A DNA stretch of 64,000 nucleotides, from positions 1 through 64,000 of the forward strand of contig JAUIAD010000007.1 in assembly GCA_030425685.1 (NCBI GenBank). Reading direction: 5' to 3'. A program made the translations under genes and the position numbers. Under the pieces are notes generated by a model, which searched no databases, was not told the DNA's origin, and worked only from the letters and a program-made list of their open reading frames with translations. Of this stretch, positions 43,988 to 55,204 are shown piece after piece (position 1 is the stretch's first letter; every line of letters begins with the position of its first letter). Source of the DNA: Gammaproteobacteria bacterium (GTDB taxonomy: Bacteria > Pseudomonadota > Gammaproteobacteria > Coxiellales > Coxiellaceae).

Positions 43988-46108
43988 CTAAGATATCGCT
44001 TTAGACAAATAGAGTGAATTAATTAAGTTCTGCGTCGATTTTACACCATTTACGATGCTAAGAAAATACAGTAATTGTTTCAGGTCAAATTCCTGTTGGT
44101 CGTAACGAGAAAAAGTTTGCTCTATGGATTTCTCCAATTCTAAAAGAATGGATGATCTGTATTTTGGGGCCGTGCGCTTACTGTTCTCATCGTTGCATGA
44201 TAAATTTTCTGATAAAAGATCAAGGAAAAAATTTACCTTTTCAACTAGTTGCTTATCGCTTAGCGAATCTCCGGCTAAGTAAACTCTTCGCGATAGGGCA
44301 GAGATATTTTCATAGATTCTCGCTTGCAGGTTTATCAGCTCCTTATTTCTTTTTTTATTGCGAATATAGCACTCGGGTTGAAAAGACAAGCTCTGGTAGA
44401 GCTGTTGATTTTCCTCTAGTTGTTGCAGTAATTTTTTTTCATTATTGGCTAGCTTAACTTGATTATGTTTTTCCTCAGAAAACTTTAATAAGCGGATGTA
44501 TTGTGCATAGCTTTGAAAAATAAGACTGGATGCTTTTGAAAATGGTTTGATGCCAACATGGCGGAATATTAAGATGCCGCCCATCATAGCCAACAAGGAT
44601 CCTATAGCAACATCAATAAAGCGAGTAAAGACAAAAGGGCCATAGGGAAAAGCAGTAAAACCTGTTGGAGCAAAGGTGGCATACAGGTAAACAATAATCG
44701 GCATTAGCACTGCGGCAAAAATAAAGTAATTTTTTAAAAAATAATAAGAGCCAAAAAAAATCAGCACAGGCACCCAAAATAGAGGAGACCAAAAGTGAGT
44801 CCAAACAAAATAGCCGATAGCTAGAGTAAAAAAGGCTCCGACCAGGTGTCCACCAATGCGGTCAAGCGCTTTTTTTATCGTATCGCCTTGACGAACTTGG
44901 AGGACTAAGGCAGTGCTAAGCATGACCCATGCGGCATATTTCATAGTTAATAAATAGGTGATTAAAAAGGTTAGCGAAAGTGTTACGCCGCCACGAATAG
45001 CCACTTTGCTAAAGTTGGTTAGTTCTTTTTTAGCAGTAAATATTTTATGTCTTTTAAAGGATTTTTTTAACGCACTCCAGTCTGATCTAGGTGTACCAAA
45101 ATTTTCATCAGTATTCGTTTGTTGCAGGTTGTTTTTAATGTATTCAGTTAAGTCATCGTTTAATTTTTCTATTAAGAAAAAGCATTCAGCGTACTCTTTG
45201 CGAATTGAGATGGGAAGCGCTTTAAAAAAACCTTCTTTGCTGAGGTTCATCATGTGGGTGCGGTACTGGTTAAAAGCAGCCTGAATGGGATTAGTGTCTT
45301 TTGCTTTTATTGCCTTGCTTGCCGCGCAATAGAATTGCTGAAAGATATCTTCAAACTGATCGAGAACATAAGAGTGATTTCTTACAAAACCGCTGAATTT
45401 GACGAGTCCATAGGTAATACGTTCTATTAATAGTGTCATTTTGGGGTGAGTAACAAATAATTGTGACTTATTTTTTATGAGTATCACTAACAAATTATCC
45501 GCTGAACAGTGCAGCGCTTTGTTGCTTAGTGTTTTAAGGGTTTTTTCTAATGCTTTATGCCATTGCTGCCATAGGTATTTCCAAGGCTTCTTAACAGCAA
45601 TAAGGTAAATAAAGCTATTAACCACGACCGCAATAATGCCGCCAGCGAAAATACCACCGGCCAGCAGCCAGGCTTCACTAAAGGTATTGTGCGTTGTTTG
45701 TGTAATAGTAAAGGAAAGAATCACCAGCCCTAGCTTGGCAATCAATAACCACCCCGTATTCAGACTGGAATAATAAAATGCTAAAAAGGACACAATAGCA
45801 AAATAAAGCAGTGCCCAAACGATATAAGGGGCAATTAAGATGGAGAAAAAGGCGGCAATGGCAATAATTAAACTGCCAGACAATATCATCGCCGTTTGAC
45901 TAAGTAGGCTATTACCGTAGCTGTAATAAACAGCGACACCGCCTGAAACAACAAAAAATAACAGAATATGCTCATCAAACTGAAGAAAACGCAGGAGAAT
46001 ACCAGCAATTGAACTTGCGAGGGTGCATGCTATAGCGTAACGAAGTCTTTGCTTGTTAGCTATTTCTGCAGATGCATCAAACAAATGACGGATAGAATAG
46101 GTGCTCAT
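43988..46108 (-). CDS. FUSC-family inner-membrane protein (YccS/YhfK-like)
   Basis: The 706-residue protein has two blocks of membrane helices (about 20-180 and 370-510), separated by a cytoplasmic domain of about 190 residues and followed by a soluble tail. This doubled layout is that of FUSC/YccS-type proteins, some of which export aromatic acids. The second block contains RQGDTIKKALDRIGGHLVGA, a signature of the family. The substrate is unknown. It is first in a run of five minus-strand genes. Confidence 0.85.
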   Translation of the reverse strand: MSTYSIRHLFDASAEIANKQRLRYAIACTLASSIAGILLRFLQFDEHILLFFVVSGGVAVYYSYGNSLLSQTAMILSGSLIIAIAAFFSILIAPYIVWALLYFAIVSFLAFYYSSLNTGWLLIAKLGLVILSFTITQTTHNTFSEAWLLAGGIFAGGIIAVVVNSFIYLIAVKKPWKYLWQQWHKALEKTLKTLSNKALHCSADNLLVILIKNKSQLFVTHPKMTLLIERITYGLVKFSGFVRNHSYVLDQFEDIFQQFYCAASKAIKAKDTNPIQAAFNQYRTHMMNLSKEGFFKALPISIRKEYAECFFLIEKLNDDLTEYIKNNLQQTNTDENFGTPRSDWSALKKSFKRHKIFTAKKELTNFSKVAIRGGVTLSLTFLITYLLTMKYAAWVMLSTALVLQVRQGDTIKKALDRIGGHLVGAFFTLAIGYFVWTHFWSPLFWVPVLIFFGSYYFLKNYFIFAAVLMPIIVYLYATFAPTGFTAFPYGPFVFTRFIDVAIGSLLAMMGGILIFRHVGIKPFSKASSLIFQSYAQYIRLLKFSEEKHNQVKLANNEKKLLQQLEENQQLYQSLSFQPECYIRNKKRNKELINLQARIYENISALSRRVYLAGDSLSDKQLVEKVNFFLDLLSENLSCNDENSKRTAPKYRSSILLELEKSIEQTFSRYDQQEFDLKQLLYFLSIVNGVKSTQNLINSLYLSKAIS

Positions 46109-46268
46109 ACTGGTATTATATACTTAAAAATTGCTTTACCCCTCCTGTTTTTTTTATTCATACAGTTCAAATATTGATCAGTTGGCTTAATTGCGGTATA
46201 GTAAATATATGCCAGGGGTTATCGTGAATTCAATTCAATTGTAGTATGTAGTTTAGCGGAGGTTGCAG

Positions 46269-48089
46269 ATGAGACGTAAACCTAATGGCAAGGCCATCAC
46301 GAATGATAGCTGGGTCGGTGCAAGGGATGGGAGTTATATTCGTCGCGGCGATCAAGCAGCCTACCTAAAAAGTGAATCCAATCGAATTATTGAGGATATT
46401 GATAAGCTCTACCAACGTGCGTCACTGAGTTTAGAAATCCAATTTAGACATGACCAACGGCGAATTTTTCGTGGTACTACCATTTCAAATGCTGTCTATT
46501 CCATTTCCATCGCTTGGCTTAAAACCATTCCGATTGTTGGCGGCTACATTGGTTTGCTAAATAAAGTGTTATTAAACCCAGGAGGTGGTGCTTGGGAGGT
46601 TCTGCGCTCTAAATATGGTGCTAATGGTGCCGCTTGGAATTTGTGGGGTGATAACGCGAATGAGGTTTCTTCGCCCCTTACTGTTGATGGCGCTGCGGGT
46701 TATAATTTAGCAACTGGATCCCCAACACTTTTCCAAGAAGATAACCGTCTTAAACGTGATCAAGCTGAAGCTGAAATGATGGGTATGTTGCGCATTCGCG
46801 GTATAAGAGAGTGGATGTCAGGCGCAAGCACCGCCGTTGCTAGGCAAGCAGCATCACAGTTACAAGGCTTAGAATATAGGTCCTTATCGCTGCTAGAAGC
46901 CGCCTATCAGCGCTACCCTGCATGGGTAAACTTACATGCCATGGCAGCGGCTTCGATGGCAGATATTGGTAGTCATGATGGTGTTCGTGATCTTAACGCA
47001 GGTACGGTGGTGAATGAGGCTACTGGCGAGCTTTATGGTAAAGATAGCTTGGCAGAATTAAAAAGCAAAAAAACTTTTATGAGCAAGCATACATTTGGCT
47101 CTAACCTTTACAAACTGCTAAAGCATTTTTCATCGAGTCGAGAACGTGATCGAGTTGAAGCAGAGTTACATATACCAAAACCAACTTTACAGGCTGTGCA
47201 GCGTATCAAGGCTAAATATGTTGCTTATTGGTATGAGTTAACGCAAAGCAGTGTTTGGTCAACGTTAGGTACTTATGTTTGCCAGTACTTGCGTCGACTT
47301 GGTACTGGCTATGTTCGTGATACTGGGGTCAGTAGTGAAGCTGAAGATCGTTATCAGCGCACCTTGGGGCGATCTCCCAATCTTCTTGCGGATGATGAAG
47401 GAACTTTTCGGGGGAATGTTGGTGGTCGTTTTATCGGTGCTATGGGTTTTATCCATGAATTAATCGCTGCCTATTTTGGTTCTGGCCGTATTTGTTCTTT
47501 ACCCGCAACGCCATTGTATGCAAAGCAAGTGGCTTATTGTTTAGAAGATTGTGCGCTCGTTGGTGCGTCTTACATGACACGTGATACATCGCATGATAAG
47601 TGGGATAGCTGGTTAACTTGGTTTCGATCTGCTTTAGCACAAATGCCTGAGGTTGTTGCCTTTAAACAGATGTATGCTGAAAATGAATTTCATGCAGTAA
47701 GCTTGCGTGGAATTGTTGTGCCAGGTTTGTCTGAATTTGATGGTTATGGTGGAACAGGGTATCGGCAGCGTCCAACCAACTTTACGGCTTCTCGAGGTGA
47801 TCTTATAAGATTTCGTCCGGCAGCCGAAGTGCCTCATACCGAAGTTCCCGATGTTAGACGGGCACCTGGTATTGCTGGCGATGTTGAAAAAATAGCTTAT
47901 CGCGGTATTGCGCCAAAAATGCGTGCTAAGTGGGGGCAGTATAAAGCGGCCTTGGACGCGTTACGCGAAAGTATTCCCACTGAAAATATACAGCTGCGTA
48001 ATTTTGTTGATGCACTTCATGAGATTCAAAAATCACTGATGGATGAGGTCGGACTTAGAAAATCCTCTATTAGACTTCTTGACGGATAA
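46269..48089 (+). CDS. Orphan 606-residue protein
   Basis: No family is recognised. Residues about 60-110 contain a hydrophobic patch (AWLKTIPIVGGYIGLLNKVL) that could be membrane-active. The remainder is soluble, with many Arg, Tyr and Gly residues, and looks folded. The ATG 46269 start is supported by GGAGG six bases upstream; TTG 46263 overlaps that site. It stands alone, divergent from the FUSC gene and followed by a family B repeat. An effector role is possible but rests only on its orphan nature. Confidence 0.7.
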   Translation: MRRKPNGKAITNDSWVGARDGSYIRRGDQAAYLKSESNRIIEDIDKLYQRASLSLEIQFRHDQRRIFRGTTISNAVYSISIAWLKTIPIVGGYIGLLNKVLLNPGGGAWEVLRSKYGANGAAWNLWGDNANEVSSPLTVDGAAGYNLATGSPTLFQEDNRLKRDQAEAEMMGMLRIRGIREWMSGASTAVARQAASQLQGLEYRSLSLLEAAYQRYPAWVNLHAMAAASMADIGSHDGVRDLNAGTVVNEATGELYGKDSLAELKSKKTFMSKHTFGSNLYKLLKHFSSSRERDRVEAELHIPKPTLQAVQRIKAKYVAYWYELTQSSVWSTLGTYVCQYLRRLGTGYVRDTGVSSEAEDRYQRTLGRSPNLLADDEGTFRGNVGGRFIGAMGFIHELIAAYFGSGRICSLPATPLYAKQVAYCLEDCALVGASYMTRDTSHDKWDSWLTWFRSALAQMPEVVAFKQMYAENEFHAVSLRGIVVPGLSEFDGYGGTGYRQRPTNFTASRGDLIRFRPAAEVPHTEVPDVRRAPGIAGDVEKIAYRGIAPKMRAKWGQYKAALDALRESIPTENIQLRNFVDALHEIQKSLMDEVGLRKSSIRLLDG

Positions 48090-48114
48090 CTATAAATCAG
48101 TGGCACTGTTCTCT

Positions 48115-48144
48115 GTGTCATCCTGAGCTTGACTCAGGGTCTCT
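48115..48144. repeat. Repeat family B, reversed orientation
   Basis: GTGTCATCCTGAGCTTGACTCAGGGTCTCT is the reverse of the element at 60066-60094 with a mismatch in the stem. It may end the upstream orphan transcript. Confidence 0.78.
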
Positions 48145-48290
48145 TGATGCAACTCCTGTCCTCGAAAGATTGGCCGCAAATGGGGCCGCCTATCCATAGG
48201 CTAAGCTGTTACGTTTTTCCAAACAACTTGACCTTGCTTAAGTAAGCCTTCAAGATGCTGTCATTTGCAAAAGGAAGGAGAATTCTTGCC

Positions 48291-49043
48291 ATGAAAGTTC
48301 TAGTGGCGATCAAGCGCGTTGTTGACTACCAGGTCAAAGTTAGAGTTAAGTCAGATGGTTCCGCAGTAGAAACAGATAATGTCAAAATGTCGATGAATCC
48401 GTTTGATGAAATTGCGGTTGAAGAGGCTATTCGCTTAAAAGAGAAAGGGATAGCAACAGAGATTATTGTCGTTTCTATCGGGCCTGACGCAGCCAAGGAG
48501 ACTTTACGACACGCGTTGGCATTGGGGGCTGACCGGGCCATGTTAGTTGATTATGATGCTAAGACTGAGCCTTTGCAGGTCGCTAAAATTTTGCAGGCTG
48601 TTGCGTCGCACGAGTCTCCAGGCCTAATAATTTTGGGCAAGCAAGCGATAGATAATGATTGTAATCAAACAGGCCAGATGTTGGCGGGTTTGTTGGCTTG
48701 GCCACAAGCTACTTTTGCCTCTCAAGTTGAAGTTGATAATGAAAAACTTATTGTTACCCGTGAGGTTGATGGTGGTTTGGAAACAATTTCTTTAACTTCC
48801 CCAGCGGTAATTACAACAGACTTACGTTTAAATGAACCGCGTTATGCAACCCTGCCAAATATTATGAAATCAAAATCAAAACCTTTAACGGTAAAGTCAC
48901 TTGCTGATCTTGGTGTTTCACTGCGCCCACACGTGGAAACGCTTCATGTGGAACTTCCAGCAAAACGTGAAGCTGGGATAAAAGTTGACTCGATCAAAGA
49001 GTTAATGGAAGTATTAAAAGAAAAGGAAAAGGTATTGCCATGA
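48291..49043 (+). CDS. etfB: Electron transfer flavoprotein beta subunit
   Basis: The 250-residue EtfB begins [19 protein letters not shown] and contains [18 protein letters not shown], the AMP-site [11 protein letters not shown] and the recognition-loop region [13 protein letters not shown]. With EtfA it carries electrons from acyl-CoA and amino-acid dehydrogenases to ETF-QO. ATG 48291 is chosen over the upstream TTG because it gives the family start and has GGAG upstream. Its stop overlaps etfA (ATGA). Confidence 0.95.
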   Translation: MKVLVAIKRVVDYQVKVRVKSDGSAVETDNVKMSMNPFDEIAVEEAIRLKEKGIATEIIVVSIGPDAAKETLRHALALGADRAMLVDYDAKTEPLQVAKILQAVASHESPGLIILGKQAIDNDCNQTGQMLAGLLAWPQATFASQVEVDNEKLIVTREVDGGLETISLTSPAVITTDLRLNEPRYATLPNIMKSKSKPLTVKSLADLGVSLRPHVETLHVELPAKREAGIKVDSIKELMEVLKEKEKVLP

Positions 49044-49987
49044 CCATTTACGTGCTTGCAGAACATGATAATAAACTCGTAAAACCATCTACATTCAGTA
49101 CGATAACAGCGGCATTGCAACTAGGTGATGCGATTAATGTACTGGTTGTGGGGTATGACTGTGAAACCGTTGCCAAGCAATTGAGCCATTGCCGTGGCGT
49201 TGAAAAAGTGTTGTTGGCGGATGATCAATGCTACGCGCATGCCTTAGCTGAACGTTACACTGACCTGATTATTAAAATCATTCAAGAGCCAACATATCTG
49301 TTAGCGCCGGCGACAACCTTTGGAAAAAATATACTTCCGCGTGTTGCCGCTTGCTTGGATGTTGCGCAGATTAGCGATATTATTGCTATCGAAAACGAGA
49401 ACACCTACCGCCGACCTATTTATGCAGGCAATGCCATCGAAGTTGTGAAGTCTTTAGATGCTATTCAAGTGATCACGGTGCGTTCAACAGCGTTTGAGGG
49501 CGCCCCTTGTGATGAATCGCATCTAGCACCCATCCACCGAGTGGATTATATTAGTGATAACCAGCAGTCAGCGTTTGTCAAAGCCGATTTGCATACCAAT
49601 GATCGCCCTGAGCTAACGTCTGCTGATATCGTTATTTCTGGTGGTCGAGGGATGAAAAATGAGGAAGGGTTCAATAGGATAGGGGCGATTGCTGATCGTT
49701 TGGGAGCTGCTCTTGGCGCTTCACGTGCAGCTGTTGACGCCGGGTTGGCGCCTAATGATTGCCAAGTCGGTCAGACTGGACAAGTTGTTGCGCCTAAATT
49801 ATATTTTGCCCTTGGGATTTCTGGTGCAATACAGCATCTTGCCGGGATGAAGGATAGTAAGATCATCGTGGCGATTAACAAAGATGCTGATGCGCCCATT
49901 TTTCAAGTTGCCGATTATGGATTGGTAGCTGATTTAAATAACGTTTTGCCAGAGTGGGAAAAGATTTTGGCTGAAATGGGTTATTAA
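49040..49987 (+). CDS. etfA: Electron transfer flavoprotein alpha subunit
   Basis: The 315-residue EtfA has the C-terminal FAD-binding domain with [36 protein letters not shown] and [15 protein letters not shown], and ends with the usual [10 protein letters not shown]. It overlaps etfB by 4 bases, and an alanine dehydrogenase follows 35 bases later. Confidence 0.96.
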   Translation: MTIYVLAEHDNKLVKPSTFSTITAALQLGDAINVLVVGYDCETVAKQLSHCRGVEKVLLADDQCYAHALAERYTDLIIKIIQEPTYLLAPATTFGKNILPRVAACLDVAQISDIIAIENENTYRRPIYAGNAIEVVKSLDAIQVITVRSTAFEGAPCDESHLAPIHRVDYISDNQQSAFVKADLHTNDRPELTSADIVISGGRGMKNEEGFNRIGAIADRLGAALGASRAAVDAGLAPNDCQVGQTGQVVAPKLYFALGISGAIQHLAGMKDSKIIVAINKDADAPIFQVADYGLVADLNNVLPEWEKILAEMGY

Positions 49988-50022
49988 TTGTATAAACTAG
50001 ATTTAAAAGTTGGAGTAAGTTG

Positions 50023-51135
50023 ATGAAAATAGGTGTGCCAAAAGAGGTTAAGATTGAAGAGTATCGCGTTGGTTTGACTCCTTTCAGTGTCCGTGAGTTG
50101 GTTACTCATGGCCATGAAGTATTTGTGCAGAGTCAAGCGGGTGTGGCTATTAATTTTACTGATAAGGCCTATCGCGAAGCTGGAGCAACTGTCCTTGAAA
50201 CGGCTAAAGAAGTATTTGATCAAGCCGAGCTTATTGTAAAAGTTAAAGAGCCGCAAAAAAGTGAATACGATTTGCTGCGCGAAGGACAGATATTATTCAC
50301 CTACTTGCACCTTGCTCCAGACCCTGAACAAGCTGAAGCGTTAATTCGTTCAGGATGCATAGCTATTGCCTACGAAACGGTAACAGCAAGAGATGGTAGC
50401 TTGCCTTTGTTATCGCCGATGAGCCAAGTGGCGGGCCGTTTGGCAGTGCAAGCTGGAGCACATTGCTTAGAAAAACCCTCAGGTGGTTCTGGCATTTTAT
50501 TAGGCGGAGTTCCAGGTGTTTATCCTGGCAAAGTCGTTGTGATTGGTGGTGGTGTTGTTGGCACCAACTCTGTGCGTATGGCAATGGGTAAAGAAGCCCA
50601 AGTCACTGTGTTAGACAAATCATTACGTCGTTTGCAAGAGTTGGACTTGCAGTTTGGTGGACGACTGAATACTGCTTTTTCTACTAAAGCCAGTATTGAA
50701 GAGTATGTTGCCAATGCTGATTTGGTGGTTGGTGCGGTACTAGTTCCTGGCAAGGCGGCACCGAGGTTGGTCACTGCCGAGATGGTTAGGAAAATGAAAC
50801 CTGGCTCAGTGCTTGTTGATGTGGCAATTGACCAAGGTGGTTGCATTGAAACCAGTCATGCAACGACGCACGCTGATCCAACTTACGTTGTTGATGATGT
50901 GGTGCATTATTGTGTTGCCAACATGCCAGGCGCTGTTCCGAGAACATCAACCTTAGCGTTAAATAATGCTACTTTACCTTTTGTTATTGATATTGCTGAC
51001 AAAGGCTATAAAAAGGCATTGCTTGATGACCCCCATCTTATGAATGGCTTGAATGTTTTTACGGGCAAGATTACTTGTCAGGCGGTTGCTGCCGATCTTA
51101 GTAGAGACTACGTCCCTGCCAGTGACGTATTATAG
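50023..51135 (+). CDS. ald: Alanine dehydrogenase
   Basis: Ald converts alanine to pyruvate and ammonia with NAD, or the reverse. The 370-residue protein has the N-terminal MKIGVPKEVKIEEYRVGLTP, the active-site KVKEPQKSEYDLL, a Rossmann motif VVIGGGVVGTNSVRMAMG (about 170-187), and DVAIDQGGCIETS. ATG 50023 gives the standard start. It follows etfA closely and is likely part of the same operon, linking alanine use with respiration. Confidence 0.95.
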   Translation: MKIGVPKEVKIEEYRVGLTPFSVRELVTHGHEVFVQSQAGVAINFTDKAYREAGATVLETAKEVFDQAELIVKVKEPQKSEYDLLREGQILFTYLHLAPDPEQAEALIRSGCIAIAYETVTARDGSLPLLSPMSQVAGRLAVQAGAHCLEKPSGGSGILLGGVPGVYPGKVVVIGGGVVGTNSVRMAMGKEAQVTVLDKSLRRLQELDLQFGGRLNTAFSTKASIEEYVANADLVVGAVLVPGKAAPRLVTAEMVRKMKPGSVLVDVAIDQGGCIETSHATTHADPTYVVDDVVHYCVANMPGAVPRTSTLALNNATLPFVIDIADKGYKKALLDDPHLMNGLNVFTGKITCQAVAADLSRDYVPASDVL

Positions 51136-51290
51136 TAAACTTTCTGCTCTATTGTGCTCGTTAGGATGACCTGGCGAGCGCGCCCTTACTTTTTAAATCT
51201 ACGCTGGAAATATTTTCCACAGTATTCTGTACATATTCTATACTTCTACTAGGTGAACTTTATGTCAATTATACTTTGAGGGGAAGGGGA

Positions 51291-51620
51291 ATGAATAAGA
51301 CTCTTTTACTATCGAGCTTAATAATTGGTTGTCTGGGTTTTAGCACTATTTCATTAGCAGATAGTGTTGAGTCTGAGGCAAAATATTCCGAAACTTCATC
51401 AACAAATCTTCATGCAAATAATACTAACTATATAATCTTGAGCGACGGGTCAGATGATAAATCTGATGCTGGCGGCGACAGCGGTGGCGATGCTAGCGGC
51501 GGTGACGCTGGTGGCGGCGATGCTGGCGGCGATGCTGGCGGCGATGCTGGCGGTGGTGATTCCTCAGGCGGGGATTCCTCAGGTGGTGATTCTGGTGGCG
51601 GCGACGCTGGCGGTAGTTAG
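51291..51620 (+). CDS. Secreted Gly/Asp-repeat protein 1
   Basis: This 109-residue protein starts with a signal peptide (LLLSSLIIGCLGFSTISLA). The mature C-terminal half is a run of GGD units (GGDAGGDAGGDAGGGDSSGGD) that could bind calcium or act as a flexible spacer. The sequence IIGC could also be read as a lipobox, so lipoprotein processing is an alternative. GGGGAAGGGG immediately before the ATG is the ribosome binding site. It is the first of three consecutive genes for secreted Gly-rich proteins; function unknown. Confidence 0.65.
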   Translation: MNKTLLLSSLIIGCLGFSTISLADSVESEAKYSETSSTNLHANNTNYIILSDGSDDKSDAGGDSGGDASGGDAGGGDAGGDAGGDAGGGDSSGGDSSGGDSGGGDAGGS

Positions 51621-51652
51621 GATTAGCTCGCGTAATCGAGTTAATTAACCAT

Positions 51653-51677
51653 GGGTGCAGTATTGAATGCTGCACCC
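51653..51677 (+). terminator. Hairpin terminator GGGTGCAG..CTGCACCC
   Basis: A perfect 8-bp stem with a 9-base loop lies 33 bases after the stop of the first Gly-rich gene, followed by TGATTTAATTGTTTT. The stem sequence resembles repeat family A. Confidence 0.65.
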
Positions 51678-51831
51678 TGATTTAATTGTTTTAAACTGCT
51701 TGTAAAATAAAAATTTAACTTACTGATTCTTCAATTTTTTTAATCATGCTCGTCACCTGCAAATTACTGTATTTATCCTATATTGTTCTACATGATTGGT
51801 ATGATCCTATAAAGAATGCAAAAGGAGCAGA

Positions 51832-52389
51832 ATGATGAAAAAGACTTTAGCTATGTCAAGCCTGTTTATAGCTTGCTTAAGTTTTAGCGCTATTTCGGCG
51901 GCAAGCCCAACTGAGTCCAAGGGAAATGCTCCTGCAACTCTTGCGGCTAGTATGCCCAGCATGCCATCGGTGCCAACGCCTAAGACGCCAGCAGCGCCCA
52001 ACATGCCAGCAAAACCGAATATGCCATCAATGCCTGGTGGCGGTTCTTCTGGAGGTGGTGGCGGTGCTGATGCTCAACCTGGCCCTGGCGGTAGCGCAGG
52101 TCCTGGTGATGGAGCGGGCCCTAGTCAAGGACAGCCTGGTCCTGGCGGTAATGGTGGCCCAAGTGATGGTGCTGATCCTGGTCAAGGTCAACCTGGCCCT
52201 GGAGGAAGTGCAGGTCCTGGTAATGGTGCAACCCCTGGAGATGGTGCAGCTCCTGGAGGAAGTGCAGCGCCCAGCGATGGCCCTGGAGGCGCAGCTCCTG
52301 GTGGCAGTGCCGATCCTGGTCAAGCGCAACCGACTCCTGGCGGTGGAGAACCTCCATCTGGAGGCCCAGCAGGTCCAAGCGGCAGCTAA
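51832..52389 (+). CDS. Secreted Pro/Gly-rich repeat protein 2
   Basis: This 185-residue protein has a signal peptide whose core (MSSLFIACLSFSAISA) closely resembles that of the previous gene. Then comes a Met/Pro segment (MPSMPSVPTPKTPAAPNMP) and about 120 residues of Gly-Pro-rich units of the type QPGPGGSAGPGDGA. The pattern is collagen-like in composition but not a strict G-x-y repeat. AAAAGGAG precedes the start. It is probably exported and unfolded, perhaps a surface or matrix protein. Confidence 0.65.
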   Translation: MMKKTLAMSSLFIACLSFSAISAASPTESKGNAPATLAASMPSMPSVPTPKTPAAPNMPAKPNMPSMPGGGSSGGGGGADAQPGPGGSAGPGDGAGPSQGQPGPGGNGGPSDGADPGQGQPGPGGSAGPGNGATPGDGAAPGGSAAPSDGPGGAAPGGSADPGQAQPTPGGGEPPSGGPAGPSGS

Positions 52390-52421
52390 TAATACACTAA
52401 CTTGCCTCATTTATAATTTCG

Positions 52422-52449
52422 GGACGCAGCATTTTATGATGCTGCGTCC
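52422..52449 (+). terminator. Hairpin terminator GGACGCAGCAT..ATGCTGCGTCC
   Basis: A perfect 11-bp stem with a 6-base loop lies 32 bases after the second Gly-rich gene. It resembles family A palindromes and the hairpin after gene 1. The T-run is weak. Confidence 0.65.
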
Positions 52450-52495
52450 TAACATGTGTTTTTACTCAATGCTATCTCTATAAAGGAGTTAGGCA

Positions 52496-52975
52496 GTGAA
52501 AAAATGGTTTGCATTGTTATTCCCATGTTCTTTTCTTATTTTTCTATCTGTTGTTATTAGCGATTTATCAACTGAACATGCGAGCAAGCCAGTTAAGCAT
52601 CGATTTATCATGGCCGCTGAAAGTGGTGGATCTGGAGGCGATGCAAAAGCCTCCGGTGGAGGAGCGAAAGCGTCTGGCGGTGGCGCAAAAGCTTCTGGTG
52701 GTGCGGCTAAAGCTGCAGCCGGAGGTGGTGAAGGACCAAAAGACGATAATAAACCACAGCAAGGGCCTATAGACACAACGCCAGTAGAAGGTTCAGGTGG
52801 GGTTGGATCTGTTAATCCGGATGGCACAACCAATCCAGCGGCAGGTTTTGATGATGATATGATTCCAAATGGTGGCGCTTCCACCGTTCCGCCACGCGAC
52901 AGAGGGCCGGCGGGTATCGACCCAAATAAAATTCCCATCCCTGGCGCCGGCGCTTCAACCGAGCGTTTTTTTTAA
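52496..52975 (+). CDS. Secreted Gly/Ala/Lys-rich protein 3
   Basis: This 159-residue protein begins at GTG 52496 (AAAGGAG upstream). Its signal-like N terminus, WFALLFPCSFLIFLSVVIS, is followed by four KASGGGA units and a Pro/Gly/Asp-rich tail ending in ERFF. It is the third in a row of exported low-complexity proteins, although its N terminus is less similar to those of the other two. Its end nearly meets the convergent small membrane gene. Function unknown. Confidence 0.6.
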   Translation: MKKWFALLFPCSFLIFLSVVISDLSTEHASKPVKHRFIMAAESGGSGGDAKASGGGAKASGGGAKASGGAAKAAAGGGEGPKDDNKPQQGPIDTTPVEGSGGVGSVNPDGTTNPAAGFDDDMIPNGGASTVPPRDRGPAGIDPNKIPIPGAGASTERFF

Positions 52976-52982
52976 AATTGGA

Positions 52983-53252
52983 TTATTTATTTTGCGCATC
53001 TGCTTCATGGTCTATGGTTCTACCCTGATAGATATTACCACTATACTCTTGACTGGAGTGTTGGCGTTGCGCTCTGCGCATCAAGAATTTAACACGAAGG
53101 TAACCGATACCAAATAGTGCCAGACCAATGATTGCGAGAAAGATTAGCACATAAAAGCTAAGTGCGAGGCCGACAATGAAAATAGCACAAAAGGCCAACA
53201 TGGCGATGATGGGTACTATTTGCGACCAAATGCGTGTAAATAAAGTAGTCAT
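52983..53252 (-). CDS. Small two-helix membrane protein
   Basis: This 89-residue protein has two hydrophobic segments (IVPIIAMLAFCAIFIVGLAL and FYVLIFLAIIGLALFGIGYL), followed by a basic then polar C-terminal tail (RVKFLMRRAQRQ). It is probably an inner-membrane protein with a cytoplasmic tail. It lies between the Gly-rich cluster and the thiamine operon and is divergent from the latter. No family is recognised. Confidence 0.6.
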   Translation of the reverse strand: MTTLFTRIWSQIVPIIAMLAFCAIFIVGLALSFYVLIFLAIIGLALFGIGYLRVKFLMRRAQRQHSSQEYSGNIYQGRTIDHEADAQNK

Positions 53253-53308
53253 TTGTTAGTTCTCTTATACATAATGCTTATTTTAAAGTTTTTCTTAAAG
53301 GATAGATA

Positions 53309-53338
53309 GTGACAAAGAGGTCGTTTTTCAAGTAAAGT
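53309..53338 (+). promoter_or_regulatory. Candidate promoter of the thi operon
   Basis: GTGACA and TAAAGT with an 18-base spacer lie just before the riboswitch; transcription would begin near 53345. Confidence 0.35.
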
Positions 53339-53344
53339 GAGCCA

Positions 53345-53432
53345 TACCACTAGGGGTGCCCGCATGGGCTGAGAAGGTATTGTTACCTAACCCTTTGAAC
53401 CTGAACAGGCTAGGGCCTGCGGAGGAAAGTGA
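53345..53432 (+). promoter_or_regulatory. TPP riboswitch (THI element)
   Basis: The segment shows the conserved THI sequence: CTAGGGGTGCCC with GGGCTGAGA, then ACCCTTTGAACCTGAACAGG and CTAGGGCCTGCGGAGGAAAG. It lies about 50 bases before thiC. TPP binding is known to reduce expression of such thi genes, in gammaproteobacteria mainly by hiding the ribosome binding site. It should control the whole thiC-thiDE operon. Confidence 0.96.
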
Positions 53433-53485
53433 TTCTTGGCGTATCATCCTGCGTTCCCTTGCCCATATCTTTAAGGGAGCATTAA

Positions 53486-55203
<1,718 letters not shown>

Positions 55204-55204
<1 letters not shown>

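Noticed and set aside
51454-52772. Alternative frames overlapping the three Gly-rich genes
   Set aside because: Repetitive GC-richer DNA keeps several frames open; only the frames with ribosome binding sites and signal peptides were kept.
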